Shown: positions 7,858-14,607 of the stretch, piece by piece | How the letters are laid out: each line of letters opens with the position of its first letter | Position numbering within the stretch: the stretch's first letter is position 1 | Assembly (NCBI GenBank): GCA_937124525.1 | Contig: CAKZLA010000008.1 | Location: 1 to 20,211, forward strand | Origin: an uncultured Desulfobacterium sp. | GTDB lineage: Bacteria > Desulfobacterota > Desulfobacteria > Desulfobacterales > Desulfobacteraceae | DNA: 20,211 bases | Reading direction: 5' to 3' | Notes under the pieces: generated by a model | The model's input: only the letters and a program-made list of their open reading frames with translations | Databases searched by the model: none | Told to the model about the DNA's origin: nothing | Translations under genes and position numbers: made by a program

Positions 7858-8976
7858 ATGGCTCATAAATTATTTGCTCATACGATGATCCTCTTATTTA
7901 TTTGTTCCTTTCAGGTATCTTTAACATTGGCAGATAGCACCCCGGTATTGAATAAGGGTGAAAAATGGCGCATCGGTTATTATGAGGGAGGTGCCTATTC
8001 CGACTACACAGATACCATGCGGACCCTGGTAAAAGGCTTGATTGCATCAGGATGGATCAAAGATGAAACGCCACCGGATCAATTCCATGAAATTCCAAAA
8101 CCCTATTGGGAGTGGTTGAGCCAATGTAAGAGTCCGTTCTTATCCTTTAAATCCGAGGATAGTTATTCGGCAAACTGGGATGATGCACAACGGCAGCAGA
8201 TCCGAAAAGTTTTGCTCAAAAGACTTAAAGCTGGTGAACTTGACCTTATCATTGCAATGGGGACCTGGGCGGGGCAGGATCTGGCCACCAATGAGCATGC
8301 TGTGCCCACCATTGTGTTGTCCACATCCAATCCGATTAAAGCAGGTATTATCACAAGTGCTGATGACTCTGGCTATGATCATGTGACAGCAAGGATAGAT
8401 CCCACCCGTTATTTACGCCAATTGCGGATGTTCCATCGTATTGTTGGATTTAAAACCCTGGGTATCGCTTACGAAGACACAGCCGATGGAAAACTCTATT
8501 CAGCCATGGAAGATGTTCAGCAGATTGCCAGGGAAAGGGGGTTTAAATTCATAACCTGTAAGGTACCGGAAACGTTAGATCTTGAAAAGGCAGATCGTGC
8601 CTGCACAGATTGCTATCGTTGGTTGGCTCAAAAAGCAGATGCTGTGTATGTAACGGCCCTTACCTGTGTGGACAGAAGGGTGGCAGAATTTGCAGAAATT
8701 TTTAGAACCGCAGGTATTCCTTCTTTTTCCATGGTGGGTTCCAAGTATGTCAAAGAAGGCATTATGCTCAGTATCTCCAGCGATTCGGGTTATGAAAGAC
8801 TGGGCAGATACAACGCAATGAAAATCGGGGAAATGTTAAACGGAACCCAAGCCATTCTTTTAAAACAATTGTTTGAAGATCCACTGGATATTTCAGTTAA
8901 CATCAACACCATCAGGCAGATTGGGTTTGACCTGCCCCAGAGTATTCTTAACATATCAAGGGAAATCTATGAATAA
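7858..8976 (+). CDS. ABC_sub_bind-family periplasmic substrate-binding protein
   Basis: The product, 372 residues, starts with a signal peptide whose hydrophobic core is ILLFICSFQVSLTLA and probable cleavage is near LTLA/DST, so it should be periplasmic. The mature part fits the ABC transporter substrate-binding family PF04392 (TrpX-like), with two Rossmann-like lobes: WRIGYYEGG opens the first, and DLIIAMGTWAG and VPTIVLSTSNPI lie in it. No ABC permease or ATPase gene accompanies it. Instead its stop overlaps the start of a membrane histidine kinase gene (ATGAATAA). In Desulfobacterota such orphan binding proteins next to kinases are likely to present a ligand to the sensor; that is inference. 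Four cysteines near residues 235-275 are a feature to note. Confidence 0.8.
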   Translation: MAHKLFAHTMILLFICSFQVSLTLADSTPVLNKGEKWRIGYYEGGAYSDYTDTMRTLVKGLIASGWIKDETPPDQFHEIPKPYWEWLSQCKSPFLSFKSEDSYSANWDDAQRQQIRKVLLKRLKAGELDLIIAMGTWAGQDLATNEHAVPTIVLSTSNPIKAGIITSADDSGYDHVTARIDPTRYLRQLRMFHRIVGFKTLGIAYEDTADGKLYSAMEDVQQIARERGFKFITCKVPETLDLEKADRACTDCYRWLAQKADAVYVTALTCVDRRVAEFAEIFRTAGIPSFSMVGSKYVKEGIMLSISSDSGYERLGRYNAMKIGEMLNGTQAILLKQLFEDPLDISVNINTIRQIGFDLPQSILNISREIYE

Positions 8977-10768
8977 AAATGCCATGCGCATCAGAGGGTA
9001 TATTGGACTGGGCTTTGTCTGTCTTTTTTATTGGATACTGGACAGTGTCTGGTCCTATTTGTCATTTGAATACAATTTGAAAAAAATGATTTTCAGCGAA
9101 CCCACCTCATGCCTTGATACATTCATTTTAAATGTTTCCCCTTATCAGATGGTTTCACGATTGATGGTCTTGGCTTTATTTGTCATTTTGGGAGGTATTA
9201 TTCTTGAGTTTATCATCAAGAGACAGGGGGACGAAAAAAATCGAAGGGAGTCCCACAAGACTCTGTTGACCATTTTAAACAGTATTGATGCCACTATTTA
9301 TGTCAGTGATATGCAGACCCATGAAATTTTGTTCATGAATCAGTTCATGATTGACAGTTTTGGGGGAGATTTCACCGGAGATATTTGCCATGAAGTATTC
9401 CAGAACAGCACCGGAGTGTGCAAGCATTGCCCCAATGAAAAGCTGTTGACTGAATCAAATGATCCCAGGGAGAATGTTGTCTGGGAGGGGCAAAATCCTA
9501 TTACAAAATCCTGGTATATGAATCATGACAGGGCCGTTAAATGGGTCAATGGAAATATGGTTCATTTGCAGATCGCCATGGATATTACACAGCTTAAAGA
9601 ACTCCAGGAAAAACAAAACAAAGCAGATGATCAACTGCGTCATCTACATAAAATGGAGGCCATTGGCAATCTGGCCGGGGGCATTGCCCATGACTTTAAT
9701 AATATTTTATCTTCTATCCTCGGGTACACAGAGCTCTCCCTTGATGACGTTGAAAAAGGGACAGGCATGGAAGACTATCTGCAAGAGGTATATAGTGCAG
9801 GAAAACGTGCAAAGGATCTGGTTAAACAAATATTAACCTTTGCCAGAAAATCAGATGAGGAGTTAAAGCCACTCCAGATCAATACGATAATTCGGGAAGG
9901 GGTGAAATTCATAAAATCCACAATCCCCACAACCATTGAAATAAAACAGGACATAGTAAGTGACTCCCTGATCGTGGGAAATCCCACCCAGATCCATCAG
10001 GTGCTGATGAATCTTCTGACCAATGCGGCCCATGCCATGGAGGATGAGGGGGGTATCATGGCCATAAGTCTGAAAGATGTGTCCTTTGATCAAAGGACAA
10101 TTGGACAACACAAGGGGCTGGCTCCTGGGGATTACATTGAACTGAAGGTGTCAGATACAGGGGTGGGCATTCCCCCGGAGATTGCTGGATCAATTTTTGA
10201 CCCCTACTTCACCACCAAAGGGCAGGGTGAAGGTACTGGCATGGGGCTTGCGGTGGTCCATGGAATTGTTGAAAGCCATGGTGGAAAAATCACAATGGAC
10301 AGCCCCGGGGGAAAGGGAAGTGTCTTCACCGTTTATGTGCCCATTACGAAAAAGCGAAAAAACCTCCTCCCCCATCCTCCAGAAACCTTGCCCACCGGTA
10401 CAGAAAGAATTTTATTTGTGGATGATGAAACCGCCATTACAACTATGGGGGGTAAGGTGCTCAGTCATCTGGGGTATTCTGTTGAGACGAGCACCAGCAG
10501 TGTTCAGGCATTGGAACGGTTTCGTGCCGGTCCCGATGATTTTGATCTGGTGATTACGGATATGACCATGCCGGAGATGACAGGGGATAAAATGGCCATT
10601 GAAATGATGGCTATCCAGCCTGATATTCTGGTGATTCTGTGCACAGGCTATAGTAAAAAAATATCGGAAGCCAGTGCTTTGGAAATTGGCATAAAGGCTT
10701 TTGTTCATAAACCCATTCTAAAAGCTGACATTGCAAAAACAGTACGTCGGGTGCTGGATGATGCCTGA
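8969..10768 (+). CDS. Membrane hybrid histidine kinase (TM-PAS-HisKA-HATPase-REC)
   Basis: From ATG 8969 the product has 599 residues. This start overlaps the stop of the binding-protein gene and follows AAGGGA; an upstream frame extension exists but would lie inside that gene. Two transmembrane helices (about 11-30 and 61-83) flank a ~30-residue periplasmic loop, too small to bind ligand alone. A PAS-type domain follows (about 95-205), then the HisKA motif [11 protein letters not shown] with His241, the ATPase boxes (Asn352, DTGVGI at 396-401, GTGMGL), and a receiver domain with DDE and the phosphoacceptor Asp531 in ITDMTMPEM, plus Lys581. The PAS domain holds a Cys140/Cys151-x-x-Cys154 cluster (GVCKHCPNEKL) that could bind metal or respond to redox. 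No output domain is present, so phosphate presumably passes on to another protein. The likely input is the adjacent periplasmic protein. Confidence 0.9.
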   Translation: MNKNAMRIRGYIGLGFVCLFYWILDSVWSYLSFEYNLKKMIFSEPTSCLDTFILNVSPYQMVSRLMVLALFVILGGIILEFIIKRQGDEKNRRESHKTLLTILNSIDATIYVSDMQTHEILFMNQFMIDSFGGDFTGDICHEVFQNSTGVCKHCPNEKLLTESNDPRENVVWEGQNPITKSWYMNHDRAVKWVNGNMVHLQIAMDITQLKELQEKQNKADDQLRHLHKMEAIGNLAGGIAHDFNNILSSILGYTELSLDDVEKGTGMEDYLQEVYSAGKRAKDLVKQILTFARKSDEELKPLQINTIIREGVKFIKSTIPTTIEIKQDIVSDSLIVGNPTQIHQVLMNLLTNAAHAMEDEGGIMAISLKDVSFDQRTIGQHKGLAPGDYIELKVSDTGVGIPPEIAGSIFDPYFTTKGQGEGTGMGLAVVHGIVESHGGKITMDSPGGKGSVFTVYVPITKKRKNLLPHPPETLPTGTERILFVDDETAITTMGGKVLSHLGYSVETSTSSVQALERFRAGPDDFDLVITDMTMPEMTGDKMAIEMMAIQPDILVILCTGYSKKISEASALEIGIKAFVHKPILKADIAKTVRRVLDDA

Positions 10769-10794
10769 ACCTAAGGACGTCAGCCGTTTTTGAT

Positions 10795-12855
10795 CTACGT
10801 TGTCTCTTGGGGCATCCGGGGCTTTTGCATCAGGTAAAGCACGCCGAAAATAACCAGGGCAACGGGATAGATATAGTATCGCTGGTCATGGGGCAGGCCC
10901 ACCAGGGATGCAATGGCATCGGGTCGCATGGCACAGATGGTGACACTTAAAAACAAAGGAATTTCCCAGATTTTATTTCTTGCCACAAACCACCCCTGGG
11001 TGGCAGATGCAAAGGCAAAGTTCCCGATGCAGGCCATGAGAAAAATTAAAATTCCCTGGGGCCAGGACGAAATTTCATGCAGGATCAGATCTGAGTTGAA
11101 TATAAACATAAAGGGCAATATGGCCGTTCGAATATCATACATAAATCCCTGGAGCCCTGTGGCAATGGGCGGCGATTTGGCAATGGCCGCCGCTGCATAG
11201 GCTGCAAGTCCCACTGGCGGGGTATCATCTGCCAGAATACCAAAATAGAAGCAGAACAGATGGGCCGACATCAGCGGCACAAACCACTCCTGGTAACCGG
11301 CAATGGCGACAATGGCAGGGGCTGTTAAAGAGGCCATGACAATGTAGGTGGCCGTTGTGGGAAGCCCCATGCCGATGATCAGGCTTGCAAAGGCGGTGAT
11401 GACGAGCATGAGGTAAATATTGCCCATGGAGATAACATCAATGATTTCCGTGATAAGCCCCCCAAGGCCCAATGCCACAACCCCCACGATGATACCCGCC
11501 GCCGCTGTTGCCAGGGCTACGGAAACCATGTTCCGGCCCCCCGAGGCCAGGGCTGCAAAGATATCATTGATGGCCTGGCGGATGGCGGGACCAATGGGTT
11601 TTTTTGCCATGTATGCCTTTAAGGGTTCCTGGAAGAGCATGATCAGGGCCATGACCCAGATGGCATGGAATGCCGCAAGCTCCGGGGAGTGCCTCACCAC
11701 CACCAGCTCATAGAGGAGCAGGGCAATGGGGAGCATGAAATGAAGTCCCCCCAGAAAGGTTTTAAAAAACACCGGCAATTCCTCCCGGGGCATCCCCTTT
11801 AAGCCAAGTTTAGATGCTTCAATGTGGGTGATGTAAAATAGGGCCGCATAGGAGGCAAAGGCCGGGATGGCAGCGGCCTTGATCACTTCCACATAGGGAA
11901 CATTGACGTATTCTGCAATGATAAAAGCGGCGGCCCCCATGATGGGCGGCGCCAACTGGCCGTCGGTGCTTGCGGCCACCTCAACGGCGGCCGCCTTGGT
12001 GGCGGGATATCCCACCTTCTTCATCATGGGGATGGTGAAGGTGCCGGTGGTGACGATGTTGGCAATGCTGGAGCCTGAGACCATGCCGGTGAGACCGCTG
12101 CCAAGCACTGCTGCCTTGGCAGGTCCTCCCTTGAATCCCCCCAGGAGACTCAAGGCAAGCTGGATAAAATAGTGCCCGGCCCCGGCCTTGTCCAGCATGG
12201 CACCAAAGAGGACAAAGAGAAAAACAATGGTGGCGGAAACATCCAGGGGAATTCCGTAGATACCCTCGGTGGACATTGTCATCTGTCCCACAAAGCGATT
12301 TAACGAGGTGCCCTTAAATGCGATGAGGTCCGGCATGTAAGGCCCGAAAAATGCGTACACGCAAAAACAGATGGCAATGATGGGAAGCGCTGGACCAATG
12401 ACCCTTCTGGCGGCTTCCAGGAGCATCAGGGTCAGGAGAATCCCCACCAGGATGTCCCTTTGAATGGGTGCCCCGTATCGCATGGTGATGCCTTCAAAAT
12501 CAAGAACCAGATACAGGGCACAAAGGCATGCCACAATGGCGGTGGCATAGTCAGACAGGGGAATCCTGCGGGTGGCTGAAAGAAATTCCAAGCCAAATCG
12601 TTTTTTGGAAAAAACAGGATAGTTCAAAAAAACGATGAGCAATGCAAACCCCAGATGGATGGATCGGATGTAAGTGGAGTCAAGGATGAGCCAACTGGCA
12701 ATGGAGAGTTGAAATAAACTCCATATCACCGCAATGGTGGGGATGACCCATTCTTCAGCCCCTTGGGGCCGCCGGGTGATACCTTCTTCTTCCTCTGCCA
12801 TTTTCCTGGCAAGTTCCAGACCTTCATCTTGTGTTTGAACTTCAGAATGACTCAT
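10795..12855 (-). CDS. TRAP transporter fused permease DctQM (4TM/12TM, TAXI type)
   Basis: The product, about 686 residues, is a very hydrophobic integral membrane protein in which the small (DctQ) and large (DctM) TRAP permease subunits are fused, the form that pairs with TAXI-type binding proteins. It would drive secondary, ion-coupled uptake of an organic acid. Family hallmarks include GLTGMVSGSSIANIVTTGTF, STDGQLAPPIMGAAAFI, GMGLPTTATYIV and DDTPPVGLAAYAAAAIA. I chose ATG 12855 because GGGTGGAG lies just before it. A GTG nine bases further upstream would itself lie within that ribosome-binding site. The N-terminal ~40 residues are acidic and cytoplasmic. It follows the TAXI binding-protein gene on the same strand after ~215 bases with stem-loops, and it converges on the hybrid kinase gene with only 26 bases between them. 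Confidence 0.92.
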   Translation of the reverse strand: MSHSEVQTQDEGLELARKMAEEEEGITRRPQGAEEWVIPTIAVIWSLFQLSIASWLILDSTYIRSIHLGFALLIVFLNYPVFSKKRFGLEFLSATRRIPLSDYATAIVACLCALYLVLDFEGITMRYGAPIQRDILVGILLTLMLLEAARRVIGPALPIIAICFCVYAFFGPYMPDLIAFKGTSLNRFVGQMTMSTEGIYGIPLDVSATIVFLFVLFGAMLDKAGAGHYFIQLALSLLGGFKGGPAKAAVLGSGLTGMVSGSSIANIVTTGTFTIPMMKKVGYPATKAAAVEVAASTDGQLAPPIMGAAAFIIAEYVNVPYVEVIKAAAIPAFASYAALFYITHIEASKLGLKGMPREELPVFFKTFLGGLHFMLPIALLLYELVVVRHSPELAAFHAIWVMALIMLFQEPLKAYMAKKPIGPAIRQAINDIFAALASGGRNMVSVALATAAAGIIVGVVALGLGGLITEIIDVISMGNIYLMLVITAFASLIIGMGLPTTATYIVMASLTAPAIVAIAGYQEWFVPLMSAHLFCFYFGILADDTPPVGLAAYAAAAIAKSPPIATGLQGFMYDIRTAILPFMFIFNSDLILHEISSWPQGILIFLMACIGNFAFASATQGWFVARNKIWEIPLFLSVTICAMRPDAIASLVGLPHDQRYYIYPVALVIFGVLYLMQKPRMPQETT

Positions 12856-12970
12856 ATTCTCCACCCAAAATTAAGGATATAAACAAACAAAGAGATGTGG
12901 TTGGCATTTTTGTTTGTTAATGTTGATAATACTTGATTCTATGAGCTGCATGGGGTGTTTTCAAAAAGAG

Positions 12971-13058
12971 ATCCGGGGCAATCTTCTGGAACCCACCATG
13001 GCCCGGATTTTTTTATGGCAGGCAGTGGCGATAGATAATCATCGTACATGCCTGCCAT
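12971..13058 (-). promoter_or_regulatory. Two stem-loops between the TAXI and DctQM genes
   Basis: Directly after the TAXI stop on the - strand lies a perfect 10-bp stem, ATGGCAGGCA (13015-13024) with TGCCTGCCAT (13049-13058), loop 24 bases. A second stem follows, ATCCGGG (12971-12977) with CCCGGAT (13002-13008), also with a long loop. On the - strand the second stem is followed by CTCTTTTTG. This could be a partial terminator or an mRNA-stabilising structure that leaves the binding protein more abundant than the permease, as is common in transport operons. The long loops weaken the terminator reading. On the + strand the second stem is followed by seven T. Confidence 0.4.
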
Positions 13059-13070
13059 TATGGATGGGGT

Positions 13071-14054
13071 TTATTTCAGGCCAGCCTCTTTATAATACTT
13101 CAAGGCACCTGGATGAATTGGAGCGGAAAGGCCTGTCAACATGGCCTCTTTGGTGAGACCTGCATAGGCGGGGTGGAGCTTGGTAAAGGCTTCAAAATTA
13201 TCAAACACCTCTTTGGTGATGGCATAAACCACGTCATCGGACACAGCGGCAGAAGTTACGAAAGTCGCCTTGACGCCAAAGGTGGGAACGGATGCTTCCT
13301 TGTTGGCGGCCCCGGGATAATTTTTCATCAAGGTGGCTGACTTGGCGTAATAGGGATATTTCGCAAGCAGGCCTTCAATGTTTAAAATGGGGATAAATTT
13401 AACTTTGCGTACGCCGGAGGTGGCTTCTTTATAGTATCCGGAAGGGTGCCCCACGGTGTAGAAGGCGGCATCAATCCTGCCGTCCTGGATCAACCCGGGT
13501 GCTTCGGCGGCTTTAAGGCTTTCTGCATGGAAATCGGTTTCCCAGTTCAAGCCATTGGCAGTTAGAGCATCAATGGCATTTTGGCGATATCCTGAACCAA
13601 TGTTTCCAATATTGACTCTTTTCCCCTTAAGATCCGCAAAACTGTTGATGTTGGCATCCACGGCGGCAATGAGGTCAACGGTTTCCGCATGGATGGAAAA
13701 CACCGCCCGCAGCGCTTTTTGGGGGCCTTTATCCTTCCAGTCGGCAATTCCCTTTACGGCCTGGTATTGACGATCGGACTGGGCCACCCCAAAATCAAGG
13801 TCACCGGATAGAATTGAGTTGATATTGAAAACAGATCCGCCGGTGGATTCCACTGTGCATCTGATGCCGTACTCTTTTCTTTTTTTATTAACGATTTTTG
13901 CAATGGCACCGCCGGTGGGGTAGTATACGCCGGTGATGCCACCGGTGCCGATGGTGACAAAGGTGGTTTTCGCCTGGGTTTCAGTGATCCCGGTTCCCAG
14001 AAAAAGAACTGTTGCGAACAAAATGGCGGTGGTGAACACTAACGCTTTTTTCAT
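13071..14054 (-). CDS. TAXI-family TRAP transporter solute-binding protein
   Basis: The product, 327 residues from ATG 14054, is an extracytoplasmic solute receptor of the TAXI group. A signal peptide (MKKALVFTTAILFATVLFLG, cleavage near TQA/KT) is followed by the family's opening TFVTIGTGGITGVYYPTGGA. Later come STGGSVFNI, DLDFGVAQSD and GKRVNIGNIGSGYRQNA, typical of TAXI proteins. The frame can be extended 13 codons upstream, but AGGAG stands seven bases before ATG 14054 and the signal peptide starts exactly there, so that start is chosen. It pairs with the fused permease gene downstream. The ligand is unknown; TAXI systems with known ligands carry small organic acids or amino acids. Two tandem 71-bp repeats and a strong palindrome lie in its upstream region. 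Confidence 0.92.
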   Translation of the reverse strand: MKKALVFTTAILFATVLFLGTGITETQAKTTFVTIGTGGITGVYYPTGGAIAKIVNKKRKEYGIRCTVESTGGSVFNINSILSGDLDFGVAQSDRQYQAVKGIADWKDKGPQKALRAVFSIHAETVDLIAAVDANINSFADLKGKRVNIGNIGSGYRQNAIDALTANGLNWETDFHAESLKAAEAPGLIQDGRIDAAFYTVGHPSGYYKEATSGVRKVKFIPILNIEGLLAKYPYYAKSATLMKNYPGAANKEASVPTFGVKATFVTSAAVSDDVVYAITKEVFDNFEAFTKLHPAYAGLTKEAMLTGLSAPIHPGALKYYKEAGLK

Positions 14055-14105
14055 TTTTTTCTCCTGACTTAAAAGGTGAATATCCTGGATCAAAACCTAT
14101 CCTTC

Positions 14106-14143
14106 ATGATCAAATGACGAGCGGAGCCTCTCCATTTGATCAT
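14106..14143 (-). promoter_or_regulatory. 11-bp palindrome in the TAXI gene leader
   Basis: ATGATCAAATG (14106-14116) and CATTTGATCAT (14133-14143) are perfect reverse complements around a 16-base centre. Within the centre GAG and CTC can also pair. The palindrome lies 52 bases upstream of the TAXI start codon and directly downstream of a promoter-like box pair on the - strand. A further GATCAAA occurs nearby at about 14083-14090. It may be an operator or a 5'-terminal RNA hairpin; the sequence cannot separate these. Confidence 0.45.
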
Positions 14144-14151
14144 CGATATTT

Positions 14152-14180
14152 TATATGAAATTCCGTCTAAATGATTGCAA
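14152..14180 (-). promoter_or_regulatory. Promoter-like boxes in repeat copy A
   Basis: On the - strand TTGCAA (14180-14175), a 17-bp spacer and CATATA (14157-14152, continuing AAAT) resemble a sigma70-type promoter reading toward the TAXI gene. Each box is an imperfect match. The argument rests on the same spacing recurring in the other two copies. Confidence 0.3.
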
Positions 14181-14223
14181 TGATTAGAGTTTCCATTTTC
14201 GTTGTGGCAGGTGCTTACTGCCA
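14153..14223. repeat. 71-bp intergenic repeat, copy A
   Basis: By eye and without gaps, this copy matches the one at 19394-19464 at 57 of 71 positions, and the first 58 bases match the next copy at 43 of 58. Shared blocks on the + strand are ATAT.AAA..CCGT at the left, AGTTTC in the middle (14188-14193), and TTGTGGCAG running into a hairpin TGGCAG-GTGCTTA-CTGCCA (14205-14223). Bases CAATGA (14178-14183) can pair with TCGTTG (14199-14204) to make a second, weaker hairpin with AGTTTC in its loop. There is no coding potential. See the findings for the two explanations considered. Confidence 0.8.
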
Positions 14224-14230
14224 TGTGGGT

Positions 14231-14259
14231 TATATAAAACACCGTTCAACAGACTGAAA
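14231..14259 (-). promoter_or_regulatory. Promoter-like boxes in repeat copy B
   Basis: On the - strand TTTCAG (14259-14254), a 17-bp spacer and TATATA (14236-14231) keep the position and spacing of the boxes in copy A. The -10-like box is the best of the three copies and the -35-like box is poor. Confidence 0.25.
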
Positions 14260-14301
14260 TCATGAAAGTTTCGACTTTCATTGTGGCAGTCGGTACTGTC
14301 A
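14232..14301. repeat. 71-bp intergenic repeat, copy B (tandem with A)
   Basis: It begins eight bases after copy A, and the TTGTG motifs of the two are 79 bases apart. The + strand carries ATATAAAACACCGT, the AGTTTC box (14267-14272) and TTGTGGCAG leading into TGGCAG-TCGGTA-CTGTCA (14284-14301), where one G-C pair of copy A has become G-U. The hairpin around AGTTTC is strong here: ATGAAAG (14262-14268) pairs with CTTTCAT (14275-14281). It is the most diverged of the three copies but clearly the same element. Confidence 0.7.
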
Positions 14302-14338
14302 TCTATCTTATTATAATAAATCCGGGAAACCTGATGAA

Positions 14339-14414
14339 TTTCAACCTTTATTAAGGGCAAACTGAGGGGTAATTCAAGGTTGAAAAACGTAGGGCAGAAT
14401 CTATTTCTGCCCTA
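14339..14414 (-). terminator. Inverted repeats with probable terminator for the acyl-CoA synthetase unit
   Basis: TAGGGCAGAA (14390-14414 outer limits, left arm 14390-14399) pairs perfectly with TTCTGCCCTA (14405-14414) over 10 bp with a 5-base loop. On the - strand the stem is followed by CG and TTTTT, about 195 bases after the stop of the acyl-CoA synthetase gene, so it may end that transcript. Next to it TTTCAACCTT (14339-14348) and AAGGTTGAAA (14376-14385) form another 10-bp inverted repeat. The first arm of this repeat resembles the AGTTTCAACGTTT stretch of repeat copy E and may be a decayed copy. Confidence 0.45.
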
Positions 14415-14607
14415 TTTCTACCCCATGTTGTGGGCAAACCAAGATGGATTTTAGATCTTTGTTGTGGACAGGCCGGTTCCAGATCAAATTATGTTCTCAC
14501 ATACGTGAGTGATCCACTTCGCCAATGTTACAATGAGTTTACAATATCAACCGCTCCCGGATAATCATTCCATTAAAGCTACAAGTTCAAATTATTTTTG
14601 TAAAGAG
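14415..14607. other. Non-coding stretch after the acyl-CoA synthetase gene
   Basis: This is the remainder of the ~550-bp gap between the TAXI and acyl-CoA synthetase genes, and I see no gene in it. GTTGTGG occurs at 14427-14433 and again in ATCTTTGTTGTGG (14455-14467). The second is followed by an imperfect inverted repeat, and the whole lies between GATCT and AGATC arms (14454-14458, 14481-14485). It shares ATCTTTGTTGTG with the diverged repeat unit near 19360, so it may be a degenerate relative of the 71-bp repeats. Confidence 0.4.

Noticed and set aside
12914..13156. Small + strand gene of 80 codons
   Set aside because: It overlaps the TAXI gene end and the stem-loop region, has no ribosome-binding site that I can see, and its protein looks like random translation.
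14201..14223. Sigma54 promoter (TGGCAG...CTGC resembling TGGCAC...TTGC)
   Set aside because: The distance between GG and GC is 12 rather than 10 bases, and the motif is a perfect hairpin better explained as a palindrome.
14153..14223. Integron attC site
   Set aside because: The end motif GTTGTGG does not fit the GTTRRRY core and no matching inverse core or cassette gene is present.
14153..14301. CRISPR array
   Set aside because: Two adjacent diverged copies with only 8 bases between them and no spacers of regular length; no cas genes are in view.
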